From Microbacterium sp. MF43 (GTDB lineage: Bacteria; Actinomycetota; Actinomycetes; Actinomycetales; Microbacteriaceae): a stretch of 64,000 nt of DNA. The first letter of the stretch is position 1. The number at the start of each line of letters is the position of its first letter. Shown here piece after piece: positions 33,038 to 42,244 of this stretch. The stretch spans positions 496,001-560,000 of the forward strand of contig NZ_JABBDY010000001.1 in the NCBI RefSeq assembly GCF_012847295.1, read 5' to 3'. Under the pieces are notes generated by a model. That model was not told where the DNA came from, did not search any database, and saw only the letters and a list, made by a program, of their open reading frames with translations. The position numbers and the translations under genes are program-made.

Positions 33038-34438
33038 ATGGATTCGAACGACCGCGCCCTCGTGGCCGATCTGCAGCGCCTCGTCCGGCGACTCAACGAG
33101 CTGCCCGACACCCGCGAGCCGCAGGAGACGCGCCTGGGCGCTCTCGTGCGCGAGCACCTCGGGGTGGCCGCGCACACCGTTCCCGTCACGAGCGAGAAGG
33201 TGAGTGCGCACCGGCTCGCCGATGCCGACATCGCGCTCGGAGTGATCGCGAGCGAGGATCCGGATGCCCGGCTGGTGGGTGTCGCGGGCGGCATGGAGAG
33301 GCACCACGAGGACACGCAGAGCCTCCTCGCCCACCGCTATTCGGGGTTCGCGCCCGGGCCCGTCGAGTACGTCACGACCCCCGTCGGACCCGGCGCGTCG
33401 CGCGAGACGGTGGCGTTCGGCCTGCACCTCTTCCGGTTCGAGGGTGCGGCGGTCGCGGTCCTCGTCCGCAATGCGATGCCGATGCACGGCCGTGAGGCGG
33501 TCACGCTCGACGTCGTCGCCGCGCAGGAGGGCGTGGCGGGACGGCTGCTGCGCCGCATGCACGAGGAGATGAACGAGCACAGCGTGATCCGCGGCAACGT
33601 CGTGAGCTTCACCGCCGACGAGTACGGCCACGGGCTGGGCTCGCTCACCTTCCTCCCGCGCCCGTCGGTGGGTGTCGACGACATCGTGCTGCCGGACGGG
33701 GTGCTCGACGGCATCCGCGCCCATGTGATCGGAATCGGCGAACAGGCTGCGGCGCTCCTGGCCTACGGTCAGCACCTCAAGCGCGGGGTGCTGCTCTACG
33801 GCCCGCCCGGCACCGGCAAAACGCTGACCGTCGAGCACCTCCTCTCGGCGACGCCCTCGCGCACCGCGATCCTGCTGCAGGGCGGCAGTCTGCGCTTCGT
33901 CGCCGAGGCTGCGCGGCTGGCGCGGACGATGACTCCGGCGATGCTCATCTTCGAGGACGTCGACCTCGTCGCCACGGAGCGCGGCATGTTCGGCGGACCC
34001 CAGCCTCTGCTGTTCGAGATCCTCGACGCCCTCGACGGCGTCGGCGGGGATGCCGACATCGCGTTCCTGATGACGACCAACCGCGCCGACATCCTCGAGC
34101 CGGCACTGGCGCAGCGGCCGGGTCGCGTCGATCACGCGGCCGAGATCCCGCTTCCGGATGCCTCCGCCCGCCGCGCGCTGCTGGCACTGCACGCCCGCGA
34201 CACCCCGCTCAGCTCCGCTGCCCTCGATGAGGCCGCCGAGCGGGCAGAGGGTGTCACAGCGTCCTTCACGAAGGAACTCGTGCGGCGCGCGGCCCTCCGG
34301 GCGGCCCTCGCCGGTGAACCGCTGTCGGATGCCCATCTCGAGAACGCGCTCGACGAGATGCTCGGCGCGGCTGCCGCGCTGACGCGCTCGCTGGTCGGAG
34401 CGGCCGGCGAGCCGGGCGGCGAGCCGTTCTCATCCTGA
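33038..34438 (+). CDS. AAA-family ATPase
   Basis: The 466-residue protein has an N-terminal region of about 220 residues without a domain I recognise, then one AAA+ module. Walker A is GPPGTGKT at 255-262, Walker B MLIFEDVDLV, sensor 1 LMTTNRADIL, and the second region of homology RPGRVDHAAEIPLPD with the arginine finger. The C-terminal helical lid reads SFTKELVRRAALRAAL. It resembles CDC48/FtsH-type AAA modules. The substrate is unknown. Confidence 0.82.
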   Translation: MDSNDRALVADLQRLVRRLNELPDTREPQETRLGALVREHLGVAAHTVPVTSEKVSAHRLADADIALGVIASEDPDARLVGVAGGMERHHEDTQSLLAHRYSGFAPGPVEYVTTPVGPGASRETVAFGLHLFRFEGAAVAVLVRNAMPMHGREAVTLDVVAAQEGVAGRLLRRMHEEMNEHSVIRGNVVSFTADEYGHGLGSLTFLPRPSVGVDDIVLPDGVLDGIRAHVIGIGEQAAALLAYGQHLKRGVLLYGPPGTGKTLTVEHLLSATPSRTAILLQGGSLRFVAEAARLARTMTPAMLIFEDVDLVATERGMFGGPQPLLFEILDALDGVGGDADIAFLMTTNRADILEPALAQRPGRVDHAAEIPLPDASARRALLALHARDTPLSSAALDEAAERAEGVTASFTKELVRRAALRAALAGEPLSDAHLENALDEMLGAAAALTRSLVGAAGEPGGEPFSS

Positions 34439-34470
34439 ACGGGGGACGCGTAGACGTGACACCTCTCCGA

Positions 34471-34476
34471 TAGGGT
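34471..34476 (+). promoter_or_regulatory. Leaderless-type -10, small membrane protein
   Basis: TAGGGT ends seven bases before the ATG at 34484. Confidence 0.55.
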
Positions 34477-34483
34477 CATCGCC

Positions 34484-34846
34484 ATGGCAACTCGTCACGA
34501 CCAGGAACTCCACGGCGGCGTCCTCAGCGGAAACGGCAGCCCCGGGCTGTGGGGCGCGCTCCTCGGCCTCATCATCTTCGCGTTCGTCGCGGTGCCCATC
34601 TCGGCGGCCGTCCGCTTCGCGATGCACCCGAACACCCAGCAGCTGTTCGCCGGCCGCCTGTCGGAGGCGACCGAGGCGGGGTATGTCGCCTTCTGGTGGA
34701 TCGTGGCGATCCTGCTCCTCGCGCTCCCCTTCCTCGTCGGCTGGGGCGTCGCGAAGCTCTCGGGCAAGACGCTCGGGATCATCGCCGCGATCATCGGCAT
34801 CTTCTTCATCGCGATCCTGATCATGGGGCAGATGTTCGTCTTCTGA
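34484..34846 (+). CDS. Small three-helix membrane protein of unknown function
   Basis: The 120-residue protein has hydrophobic segments at about 20-44, 66-91 and 96-120 and a short polar N-terminus (ATRHDQELHGGVLSGNG). I recognise no family. It is transcribed from its own promoter and is followed by a strong bidirectional terminator. Confidence 0.7.
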   Translation: MATRHDQELHGGVLSGNGSPGLWGALLGLIIFAFVAVPISAAVRFAMHPNTQQLFAGRLSEATEAGYVAFWWIVAILLLALPFLVGWGVAKLSGKTLGIIAAIIGIFFIAILIMGQMFVF

Positions 34847-34865
34847 CCCTTCCATCGAAACGAGG

Positions 34866-34901
34866 AACGGGCGGGCGCATCCGAGGATGCACCCGCCCGT
34901 T
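34866..34901. terminator. Bidirectional terminator
   Basis: AACGGGCGGG (34866-34875) pairs with CCCGCCCGTT (34892-34901), and the stem continues through GCATCC/GGATGC to a 3-nt loop. It lies between two convergent stops. Confidence 0.85.
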
Positions 34902-34920
34902 CCGCGTCAGCGGGGGAGGC

Positions 34921-37900
34921 TCAGCCGCACGACTGCGCGGCGTACGAGGCATCCGTCTCCGACGTCACCTGCTCGCCGTCGATCGTGGCGGTGACCGTCA
35001 CCGACACCGTGCCGCCCTCGATGCTGGGCAGGCGGGTGGTGAAGACCTGCGACGACGACTTGCCGGGCTGGACGGCCGCGACCGTCTTGGTCCCGAACGC
35101 GGAGGTCACCTGCAGGGCGACCGGAACGTCATCGACGTTGTCGACCTTGACGGTGATCGCCACCTTGCCGGCGACGCACCGCGTCGCCGCCGTGACGTTC
35201 ACGTCCGGACCCGTCTCGGGCAGCTCGATCGTCTGCGGTGCGACGCTCTCGAGCGTCGGGATGACCGGCTTCATGAGGCCGTCCGCTCCGAACTCGAGCT
35301 TGTCGATCGTCGTCTCGCGGTGCGTGCCATCGCCGCCCGGGATCGCGAACCGGTGGTACGCGATGTACCAGTCGTCGGTGCCCGGGACGTTGATGATCGA
35401 GCTGTGTCCGGGTCCCTTGATGCCGAGGGACAGATCCTTCTGCAGGATCACGCCGCGATAGGTCCACGGGCCGGTCATGCTCGTCGCCGTCGCGTAGCCG
35501 ACGCGGTAGTTCTCGGAGCCGGTGTCGTCGATCGCGTAGGTGAGGTGGTACAGGCCGTCACGGTAGTTGAAGAACACTCCCTCGCGGAAGTTCGTCAGGC
35601 CGTTGATGCGCTGATACGTGCCCGCCTTGATCGAGATCATGTCGTCGTTCAGCTCGGCCAGCACGGGTGAGCCGTTGCCCCATCCCAGGTACCAGGTCCC
35701 CGACACGGGGTCGTGGAACGCGGCGGGATCGATGGCCTGACCCGAGGTGACGGCCTCGTTGTTGAGGATCATCGCCGTCGGCTGGGCGACGAACGGCCCC
35801 ATCGGGCTGTCGGCGACGGCGACGCCGATCGTCTTGCGGTTGTAGGTCGGGTTGTGACCGCTGAAGTAGAAGTAGTACTTCCCCTCCCGCTCGATGATCG
35901 TCGGAGCCCACGCATTGCCGGTCGCCCACGGAACGTTGCCGTTCGCGCCGTCGAGCTTCAGGAACGGCTCGGCCGAGCGCGTCCAGTCGACGAGGTTCTT
36001 CGACGACCACACGTAGAACTCGTTGCCGCCCCATCCGGGAAGCCCGTCGGTCGTGGCGTAGATGTAGTACGTGTCGCCGAACACCGCGATGTTCGGGTCG
36101 GCGTACAGGCCGGGCAGCACGGGGCTGTTCACCACGCGCGCCTCGATCGTCCACGACACCGTGCCGCCGTCGGGCTCGGTCAGGGTGTACGTCTTCGGGG
36201 TGCTGAGGTTTACCGTCGTCCCGGACGCGGGCGACACCGTTACGCCGGGCGCCGTGGTGAATGTCGGGGCCAGGGAGGTGACGTCGGTGCCCTTCACCAC
36301 CGGGATCACGGCCTTGTGCGCGATGCTGTCGACGAAGGGTGCCACCTTGAGCGTCGACGGGTCGGTCAGCGACACGTCGAGCAGCTGGTCGGTCACGCCC
36401 GCGTTCCCGAGCACCTCGGTGGCCGACAGCGCACGGTTGTAGACCCGCACATTGTCGAACCATCCGCGGAAGTACGCATCGCCCGAGTAGAACGACTTGC
36501 CGAGGTAGCCGGCGAGGCTCGTGCCCAGGTCGGCGACCGTCGTGTTCAGCGCGGCGTTCTCGCCGAGCTTGACGCCGTCGGAGTACACGGTCATCTTGGC
36601 GCCGTCGAAGACGACGTCCACGCGATGCCACTGGCCGCTGGCCACCGAGCCGGTGACCGCGGACTCGTTCTGCCACGAGGTCTGGGTGATCGCGCTGCGC
36701 ACGTCTCCGCCGCGCAGACGCAGGAAGTAGTACTTGTTCGTGTCGGCGCCGAGCGCGAACGTGAAGAAGTTCCCGCTCGTGAGCTCCGACTTGACGTCCA
36801 TCGAGATCGTCATTGTGCTGCGGCCGTCGAAGAAGCCCGTCGGGAACGAGGCGAACCCGTTGGCGGAGCCGTCCAGGCGCAGTGCCTTGCCCTGCGCGGC
36901 ATCCGTCGCCACCGCCGTGGTCCCGCTCGCGGTCAGGTCGGCGTCGCCGGCCGAGTCGGCGAGCGTCCCGTCGTCGAAGGTGTACTCGGCGATCGGCTCC
37001 TGCTGCGGCTCCTCGGGCTCCTCCGGGTCGACCGGCTCGTCGCCGTACGCCTCGAGCAGGCGCTCCTCCTCGGCTGCGGACAGGCGGAGGACCGACCCGT
37101 GGCGGAAGCGCTGGTCGAAGGAGTACTGGTCGGCGCCGGCGCCGACGCTCAGCTGCGTGAACTGCAGGCTCTCGAGCGTGTCCGCGGTGTGACCGTAGTA
37201 CCCGCTCTGGTCGCCCATCGCCGCCCAGCGGCCGTCGGGCAGCTGGTAGACGGTGAGGCCCTCCATCGAGGTGCGAAGACCGTGAGCGGATGCCTCGCCC
37301 CGGTCGATCTCGCGGGTCCACGGTCCGTCGAGCGACGCGGCGGTGTCGACGACCGTGTGCCAGTCCGACGTGGAGAAGCGGTAGTAGGTGTCGCCCTCCT
37401 TCGCGATGGTCGAGTCGATGATGTTCGGACCGGTGAGGCCGTCGCCCTTCTCGTTGAGGGAGGTCCAGATCTCGGGCTCGGTGAAGTTCACGAAGTCGCG
37501 CGTCTTGGTGAGGTACATCCGCAGCGCCCAGTCGTTGGTGCCGTCGTCGGTGCGGTCGCGCGCGGCCCAGTAGACGTAGTACTCGCCGGTGGCCTCGTTG
37601 TAGGTCGCCTCGGGCGCCCACACGCAGCCGGCCTGGTCGAACCCGGCGAACACGATGCGCTGATCGCTCCAGTTGACGAGGTCGGTCGACTCCCAGACGA
37701 CGATGTTCTGGCTCGCGTTGAGCTGGTCCCAGCCGGAGCCGCCTGCGCCCCCGCCTTCGGCGTGCAGATCGGTGCCGATGATCCAGTACTTGTCGCCGTC
37801 GGGGGAGCGGACCAGGTGGGGGTCCCGCACGCCCAGGTCGCCCCCGAGGTTCGCCAGGATCGGCTTGTTGTCGTTGAGCTTCGACCAGTGCAGGCCGTCG

Positions 37901-39273
37901 TCGGAGTGACCGAAGAAGATCTTCTCGTAGCCGCCCTCGGTCGCGAAGTGAGTCCAGAGATAGCCGGCGGTGTAGTCGGTGTCGAGATCGGCGGGGGCCG
38001 CCTTCACCGTCACCGGGATGCTGCGCGTCGCCGTCGTCCCGGCGACGGTCGCGGTCAGGGTGACGGCCGTGTCGGTGGCGCCTCGGGTCACGACGCCGGC
38101 AGCCTTGCCGCCCTGTGCCGTGGTCGTGATGATGCCGGCCGGCGACGCGGACCAGGTGATGTCGCTGCCGTTGAGGGATCCTTCGGCGGGCAGGGTGATG
38201 TTCCCGCGGATGTCCGACGCGTTCGGGATGGCGACGGCGTCGAGGTCTTCCTGGGCGAGCGCTGCGCCGCCGGGCAGCGGCAGCACGGTGGCGGTGAACG
38301 CCTTCGTGCTGGAGGCCGTGCCGCGCGTGATCGTCGCGGTGAGGGTGACGTCGGTGGCGGATGCCCCGGCCGCCGGCCGCGTGACGACACCGGCGTTCGA
38401 GATCACGGCGCTGTTGCTCGAGGCCCACGTGAGGGTCGAGCCGTTCGCCGCCGTGGCAGGCAGCGTGAGGTTCGCCGTGACTGCGGAGAGGTCGCCGAGA
38501 GCGAGCGACGCGGCATCGCGCTGCACGCGGGTGACATCGGACGGCGCGAGCGCCGCGACTTCGCCCGCCGTGAGGGCGGTGTCGTAGATGCGCACATCGC
38601 GGAGGCTGCCGGCGAGACGCTTGTCGGCGTTGTAGACCGAGCGGCCCAGGTAGTTCGCGGTCGTGACCCCGCCGCCGATCGAGCCGGGGGTGGTGGTGAC
38701 GTTCGTGTTGATCCCGACCTGCACGCCGTCGAGGTAGACGCGCGCCGTATTGGAGGCGTCGTCGAGCGTGTACGTGATGGTCTTCCACACATCGCGCTCG
38801 AGGTTGGCGCCGCTGTTCGCGGTCTGCTCGGTCGACCAGTTGCCGGTCGCGATCGAGGTCTTGTACGAGTTGCCGGTCGAGTACAGGTACCCGTTGCCGA
38901 CGCCGGCGCCGTCGGTGTTTCCGAAGCCGTAGATGAAGTAGGGGGTTCCCTGGGCGGCACGCACGAGAACCTCGGCGCTCACCGTGATCGAGGTGAGGCC
39001 GGCGAGGAGGTTGTCGGGCAGATCGACGTAGTCGTCGGTGCCGTCGAGCCGCACGCCCTCGCCGCCCGTGAGCGAGGGACCGCCGACGTACGTCCCGTTG
39101 CGGCCCGAGCCCGACGCGTCGACCGCGACGGTGCCGGAGGACTCGTCCAGCGGGTAGTGGGCGACCAGCTGCGCGGCGGCGCTGGCCGGGACGGACGCGA
39201 CCACGGCGCCGGTGAGTCCCAGGCCGATCGCGGTGAGGGCGGCGATCGTTCGTCGAACGAGGGGCTGCTTCAT
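34921..39273 (-). CDS. Secreted multidomain protein with two GH43 domains and two LamG domains
   Basis: The 1450-residue protein has a signal peptide (cleavage after ASAAA), LamG domain 1 (about 35-240), two Ig-like modules (about 250-425), GH43 domain 1 (about 430-745), a Glu/Pro linker (DEPVDPEEPEEPQQEP, near 745), LamG 2 (about 765-960), an Ig-like spacer, GH43 domain 2 (about 1054-1340) and a C-terminal domain (about 1350-1450). Domain 1 shows VRDPHLVRSPDG and WAPEATYN; domain 2 shows LYADPNIAVFGDTYYIYAT, NAWAPTIIER, AIDPAAFHD and FREGVFFNYRDG. GH43 enzymes cleave arabinan, xylan or arabinoxylan side chains. The ATG at 39273 follows AAGGAG. No cell-wall sorting motif is seen. Confidence 0.88.
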   Translation of the reverse strand: MKQPLVRRTIAALTAIGLGLTGAVVASVPASAAAQLVAHYPLDESSGTVAVDASGSGRNGTYVGGPSLTGGEGVRLDGTDDYVDLPDNLLAGLTSITVSAEVLVRAAQGTPYFIYGFGNTDGAGVGNGYLYSTGNSYKTSIATGNWSTEQTANSGANLERDVWKTITYTLDDASNTARVYLDGVQVGINTNVTTTPGSIGGGVTTANYLGRSVYNADKRLAGSLRDVRIYDTALTAGEVAALAPSDVTRVQRDAASLALGDLSAVTANLTLPATAANGSTLTWASSNSAVISNAGVVTRPAAGASATDVTLTATITRGTASSTKAFTATVLPLPGGAALAQEDLDAVAIPNASDIRGNITLPAEGSLNGSDITWSASPAGIITTTAQGGKAAGVVTRGATDTAVTLTATVAGTTATRSIPVTVKAAPADLDTDYTAGYLWTHFATEGGYEKIFFGHSDDGLHWSKLNDNKPILANLGGDLGVRDPHLVRSPDGDKYWIIGTDLHAEGGGAGGSGWDQLNASQNIVVWESTDLVNWSDQRIVFAGFDQAGCVWAPEATYNEATGEYYVYWAARDRTDDGTNDWALRMYLTKTRDFVNFTEPEIWTSLNEKGDGLTGPNIIDSTIAKEGDTYYRFSTSDWHTVVDTAASLDGPWTREIDRGEASAHGLRTSMEGLTVYQLPDGRWAAMGDQSGYYGHTADTLESLQFTQLSVGAGADQYSFDQRFRHGSVLRLSAAEEERLLEAYGDEPVDPEEPEEPQQEPIAEYTFDDGTLADSAGDADLTASGTTAVATDAAQGKALRLDGSANGFASFPTGFFDGRSTMTISMDVKSELTSGNFFTFALGADTNKYYFLRLRGGDVRSAITQTSWQNESAVTGSVASGQWHRVDVVFDGAKMTVYSDGVKLGENAALNTTVADLGTSLAGYLGKSFYSGDAYFRGWFDNVRVYNRALSATEVLGNAGVTDQLLDVSLTDPSTLKVAPFVDSIAHKAVIPVVKGTDVTSLAPTFTTAPGVTVSPASGTTVNLSTPKTYTLTEPDGGTVSWTIEARVVNSPVLPGLYADPNIAVFGDTYYIYATTDGLPGWGGNEFYVWSSKNLVDWTRSAEPFLKLDGANGNVPWATGNAWAPTIIEREGKYYFYFSGHNPTYNRKTIGVAVADSPMGPFVAQPTAMILNNEAVTSGQAIDPAAFHDPVSGTWYLGWGNGSPVLAELNDDMISIKAGTYQRINGLTNFREGVFFNYRDGLYHLTYAIDDTGSENYRVGYATATSMTGPWTYRGVILQKDLSLGIKGPGHSSIINVPGTDDWYIAYHRFAIPGGDGTHRETTIDKLEFGADGLMKPVIPTLESVAPQTIELPETGPDVNVTAATRCVAGKVAITVKVDNVDDVPVALQVTSAFGTKTVAAVQPGKSSSQVFTTRLPSIEGGTVSVTVTATIDGEQVTSETDASYAAQSCG

Positions 39274-39323
39274 TGCGCTCCTTCTCGGCCGCATCGGTGC
39301 GGCCGTCAGATGGGGGTGAACGC

Positions 39324-39353
39324 GATGTTAGCGCTCACTACCGACGCGAAGCA
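39324..39353 (-). promoter_or_regulatory. GH43 gene promoter with LacI-type operator
   Basis: On the minus strand TTGCTT (39353-39348), an 18-bp spacer, and TAACAT (39329-39324) form a promoter. GTGAGCGCTAAC (39337-39326), a one-mismatch palindrome of the LacI-family operator type, overlaps the -10. Carbohydrate-responsive repression is inferred; no LacI regulator is in the window. Confidence 0.65.
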
Positions 39354-39472
39354 ACCCGCAGGACGCGGTCCGTACCGGCGTCAGATGACGAACGGGAGGC
39401 GTGGAAGCACCTCGGACATGGCGCTGCCCACCGTCCCGGGGGAAGAGGTGGGCAGCGTCGGGGCGCCGAGGA

Positions 39473-40060
39473 TCACCGTCTGGGGGTCCGGTTCTCCGCG
39501 CTCACCATCCACGAGAGCTGCTCGACGCGTTCGAGGATCGCGTGAAGGATGTCAGCACTGGTGGGGTCTTCTTCGTCGACGTCGTCGTGGACGTCGCGAC
39601 AGGTCGTGGCGACAGCATCGAGTCGCTCGGTCATGAGGTCGACGACCTCGGTCGTGGCGATCTCGCCCTGAGGGAACTCCGGGAGCGTGGTGGTCTGCGC
39701 GACCTGGTCGCTGCGGCCGTCGGGCAGCGCGTGCAGCGAGCGCATGCGCTCGGCCACGGTGTCGCTGAACTCGCGAGCCGACTCGATGATCTCGTCGAGC
39801 TGCAGGTGCGTGTCGCGGAAGTTGCGGCCGACGACGTTCCAGTGCGCCTGCTTGCCCTGCAGCGACAGCTCGATGAGGTCGACGAGCACCTTCTGCAGGT
39901 TCTCGCTCAGCGACTCGGATGCCGAGAATCCCTGTTCCGCGTTCTGCTCCGTGGTCAACTCTGCCCCGGCGCCGCCGCGCGCGGCCCTGCGACGGTTCGC
40001 CGTCTTCGATCCGGCGGCCTTGGGGGCGGTGCCGGACTTCTTGGCGGTGGTCGTTGCCAC
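39473..40060 (-). CDS. dps: Dps-family ferritin-like DNA-protecting protein
   Basis: The 195-residue protein carries a basic Lys/Arg/Ala N-terminal tail (residues 1-35), which in relatives helps bind DNA, and a Dps ferritin-like fold. The intersubunit ferroxidase residues are visible in KQAHWNVVG and HLQLDEIIE. Dps dodecamers oxidise ferrous iron with peroxide and shield DNA in stress. The ATG follows a GGAGA sequence. It stands alone between the GH43 gene and the agmatinase-cluster regulator. Confidence 0.92.
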   Translation of the reverse strand: MATTTAKKSGTAPKAAGSKTANRRRAARGGAGAELTTEQNAEQGFSASESLSENLQKVLVDLIELSLQGKQAHWNVVGRNFRDTHLQLDEIIESAREFSDTVAERMRSLHALPDGRSDQVAQTTTLPEFPQGEIATTEVVDLMTERLDAVATTCRDVHDDVDEEDPTSADILHAILERVEQLSWMVSAENRTPRR

Positions 40061-40169
40061 GGTGTCTCCTTCGCTCGGAACACCCCGACGCTATCGACAA
40101 CATCGCGCGCGCGGATGGGTCTTGATCCGCACTGCGGGGAGTGCTACTCGGCGTCCGAGATCGTGAGGC

Positions 40170-40754
40170 TCACGCCGATCCGCTCCACGGCGCGGGCACG
40201 ATGACCCACAGGGCGATCCCGGGCTCGCCCCCCTCCACGCGCCACGAGTGCGGCTCGCGACCGGGGAACGTCAGCGCATCGCCGGCCCGGAGGATCGCCA
40301 CTCGGTCGGCGAAGCGCACCGACATCGATCCCGAGACGACGTGCAGCACCTCTACGTCGCAGTTGATGGTGTAAAGCTCGCTGCCCCCGTGAGCGTCCGG
40401 CGCCAATTCGGAGCGCAGCAGCTGCACGCGCTGCTCGCCGCGCGGCGTCATCAGGCGCTCGTCGGCCCCGAAGCCGCCCAGGTTGATGCGGGGTGCGCTC
40501 TCGAACGCGACGTGCTGCACCTCCGGCTCGGCGAACAGCGCACCGACGGGAAGGGAGAGCACCTGGCACAACTGCACCAGGGTGGCGACGCTCGGCGAGG
40601 TCTCGTCCCGCTCGACGCGGCTGAGGAACCCCTTCGACAGGCCCGTGGTCTCGGCCAGCTGAGCGAGCGACAGACCCTGCGCGGTGCGGGCGGCGCGCAA
40701 CCGCGCGCCGATCGGCGTCGCGTTCTCGTCGGCGGTGGGGTGGATCGCGCGCAT
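40170..40754 (-). CDS. XRE-family regulator with cupin sensor domain
   Basis: The 194-residue regulator has a helix-turn-helix (about 16-72; LRAARTAQGLSLAQLAETTG) and a C-terminal cupin domain (about 100-190; EVLHVVSGSMSVRF, PGREPHSWRVEGGEPGI). Members of this group (PuuR-like) sense small catabolites, and PuuR itself controls putrescine use, which fits its position divergent from an agmatinase-like gene. GGAGGA precedes the ATG. It probably regulates itself and the cluster on the plus strand. Confidence 0.88.
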   Translation of the reverse strand: MRAIHPTADENATPIGARLRAARTAQGLSLAQLAETTGLSKGFLSRVERDETSPSVATLVQLCQVLSLPVGALFAEPEVQHVAFESAPRINLGGFGADERLMTPRGEQRVQLLRSELAPDAHGGSELYTINCDVEVLHVVSGSMSVRFADRVAILRAGDALTFPGREPHSWRVEGGEPGIALWVIVPAPWSGSA

Positions 40755-40811
40755 CGCGCTCCTCCTCTCAAGGCGCCCCTTGACGCGTTTCGGCCGCGGG
40801 CGTACCGTGTC

Positions 40812-40856
40812 GGCAAGAGTTGCCTCCAGAGTATCGAAAGTTGTCAAATATGCAAC
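40812..40856. promoter_or_regulatory. Candidate operators in the regulator/agmatinase intergenic region
   Basis: GGCAAGAGTTGCC (40812-40824) is a 5-3-5 inverted repeat. GAGTTGCC and AAGTTGTC recur 21 bp apart (starting 40817 and 40838), and GTTG...CAAC spans 40840-40856 over the speB start. The AT-richer stretch at 40831-40855 suggests promoter DNA. Confidence 0.45.
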
Positions 40857-41827
40857 CCCAGTCGTCCGGCCCGAACGAGCCGATCGGACCCGTGGACGCG
40901 AGCGTGGTCCCTCGGTTCGCCGGCATCGCGACGTTCGCGCGGCTGCCGCGCCTCGACGAGGTCGAGCGCGCCGACATCGCCGTCGTCGGCATCCCCTTCG
41001 ACAGCGGCGTGAGCTACCGGCCGGGTGCGCGCTTCGGCCCGTCGCACGTTCGTGAGGCATCCCGTCTCCTGCGCCCCTACAACCCGGCGCAGGACGTCTT
41101 CCCGTTCGGGGCCCAGCAGGTCGTCGATGCCGGCGACCTCGTCGCCAACCCGTTCGACCTCACCGCGGCGGTGACCGAGATCGAAGCGGGGGCACGCGAC
41201 CTGCGCTCCCGTGCCGATCGCCTGGTCGTGATCGGGGGAGACCACACTGTGGCGCTGCCGTTGCTGCGCGTGGTCGCGGCCGACCACGGGCCGGTCGCCG
41301 TGCTCCACTTCGACGCCCACCTCGACACCTGGGACACGTACTTCGGTGCCCCGATCACGCACGGGACCCCGTTCCGTCGGGCGTCGGAAGAGGGACTCAT
41401 CGATCTGACTGCGAGCATGCACGTCGGCATCCGCGGCCCGCTCTACGCCAAGAGCGATCTGGAGGACGACGAGCGCCTCGGCTTCGCCATCGTCTCGAGC
41501 GAGTACGTCGAAGAGCACGGCGTCGAGGCGGCGATCGATCGCATCCGGACGCGGATCGGCGACGCGCCCCTGTACATCTCGATCGATATCGACGTCCTCG
41601 ATCCGGCGCACGCGCCGGGCACCGGCACGCCCGAGGCCGGCGGCCTGACGAGCCGTGAGCTCCTCCGGATGCTGCGGGCGCTGGCCGACCTGCGCATCGT
41701 CGGGGCCGACGTGGTGGAGGTCGCCCCCTCGTACGACCACGCGCAGATGACGGCGGTCGCTGCGAGCCACGTCGTGTACGAACTGCTCAGCGCGATGGCG
41801 CCTCGCTCAGAAGGGACGAACCCGTGA
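40850..41827 (+). CDS. speB: Agmatinase/ureohydrolase family protein
   Basis: The 325-residue arginase-superfamily enzyme has the full manganese-binding set: GGDH (His132), HFDAHLD (Asp155, His157, Asp159) and SIDIDVLDP (Asp246, Asp248), plus [32 protein letters not shown] is typical of agmatinase and guanidinobutyrase-type members, which release urea from a guanidino compound. The true substrate may not be agmatine. The ATG at 40850 has no strong ribosome site. The gene overlaps the next by four bases and leads a four-gene catabolic operon. Confidence 0.87.
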   Translation: MQPQSSGPNEPIGPVDASVVPRFAGIATFARLPRLDEVERADIAVVGIPFDSGVSYRPGARFGPSHVREASRLLRPYNPAQDVFPFGAQQVVDAGDLVANPFDLTAAVTEIEAGARDLRSRADRLVVIGGDHTVALPLLRVVAADHGPVAVLHFDAHLDTWDTYFGAPITHGTPFRRASEEGLIDLTASMHVGIRGPLYAKSDLEDDERLGFAIVSSEYVEEHGVEAAIDRIRTRIGDAPLYISIDIDVLDPAHAPGTGTPEAGGLTSRELLRMLRALADLRIVGADVVEVAPSYDHAQMTAVAASHVVYELLSAMAPRSEGTNP

Positions 41828-42213
41828 ACACTCCACGCCCCGATGCTGTCGAGGCCGCGGCATCCGCCATCGTCGACGCGTTCGCCGCGACCGACCGCGA
41901 CCGGTACTTCGCGACGTTCGCGCCGGACGCGACCTTCGTCTTCCACACCGAGCCGGCCCGCCTCGAGGACCGCGCGGCGTACGAGCGGCTGTGGGACGAG
42001 TGGGTCGCCGCCGGGTGGCGCGTGGTGTCGTGCGCCTCGAGCGATCGGCGTGTGCAGGTGATGCCCGGCGCCGCCGTCTTCAGCCACACCGTCGACACGT
42101 CGGTCGAGACAGCCGACGGTCCCGAGTCGTATCGCGAGCGCGAGACCATCGTGTTCGCGCTCGACGGCGAGGAGCTCATGGCCGTCCACGAGCACCTGTC
42201 CCCCCTCACCTGA
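41824..42213 (+). CDS. NTF2-like/SnoaL-type small protein
   Basis: The 129-residue protein has an NTF2-like cone fold pattern ([22 protein letters not shown], then alternating strands ending VHEHLSPLT). Such domains are catalytic in some pathways and ligand-binding in others. It overlaps speB (ATGA) and precedes a permease, so it probably acts on the same substrate. No catalytic residues can be assigned with confidence. Confidence 0.75.
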   Translation: MNTPRPDAVEAAASAIVDAFAATDRDRYFATFAPDATFVFHTEPARLEDRAAYERLWDEWVAAGWRVVSCASSDRRVQVMPGAAVFSHTVDTSVETADGPESYRERETIVFALDGEELMAVHEHLSPLT

Positions 42214-42244
42214 CCTCCCACCACCCGAAAGAGGAGCCCCGAAG

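Noticed and set aside
35713-39636. A 1307-codon open frame antisense to the double-GH43 gene
   Set aside because: Composition is Val/Arg/Gly low complexity typical of antisense frames in high-GC DNA; the opposite strand encodes clear GH43 and LamG domains.
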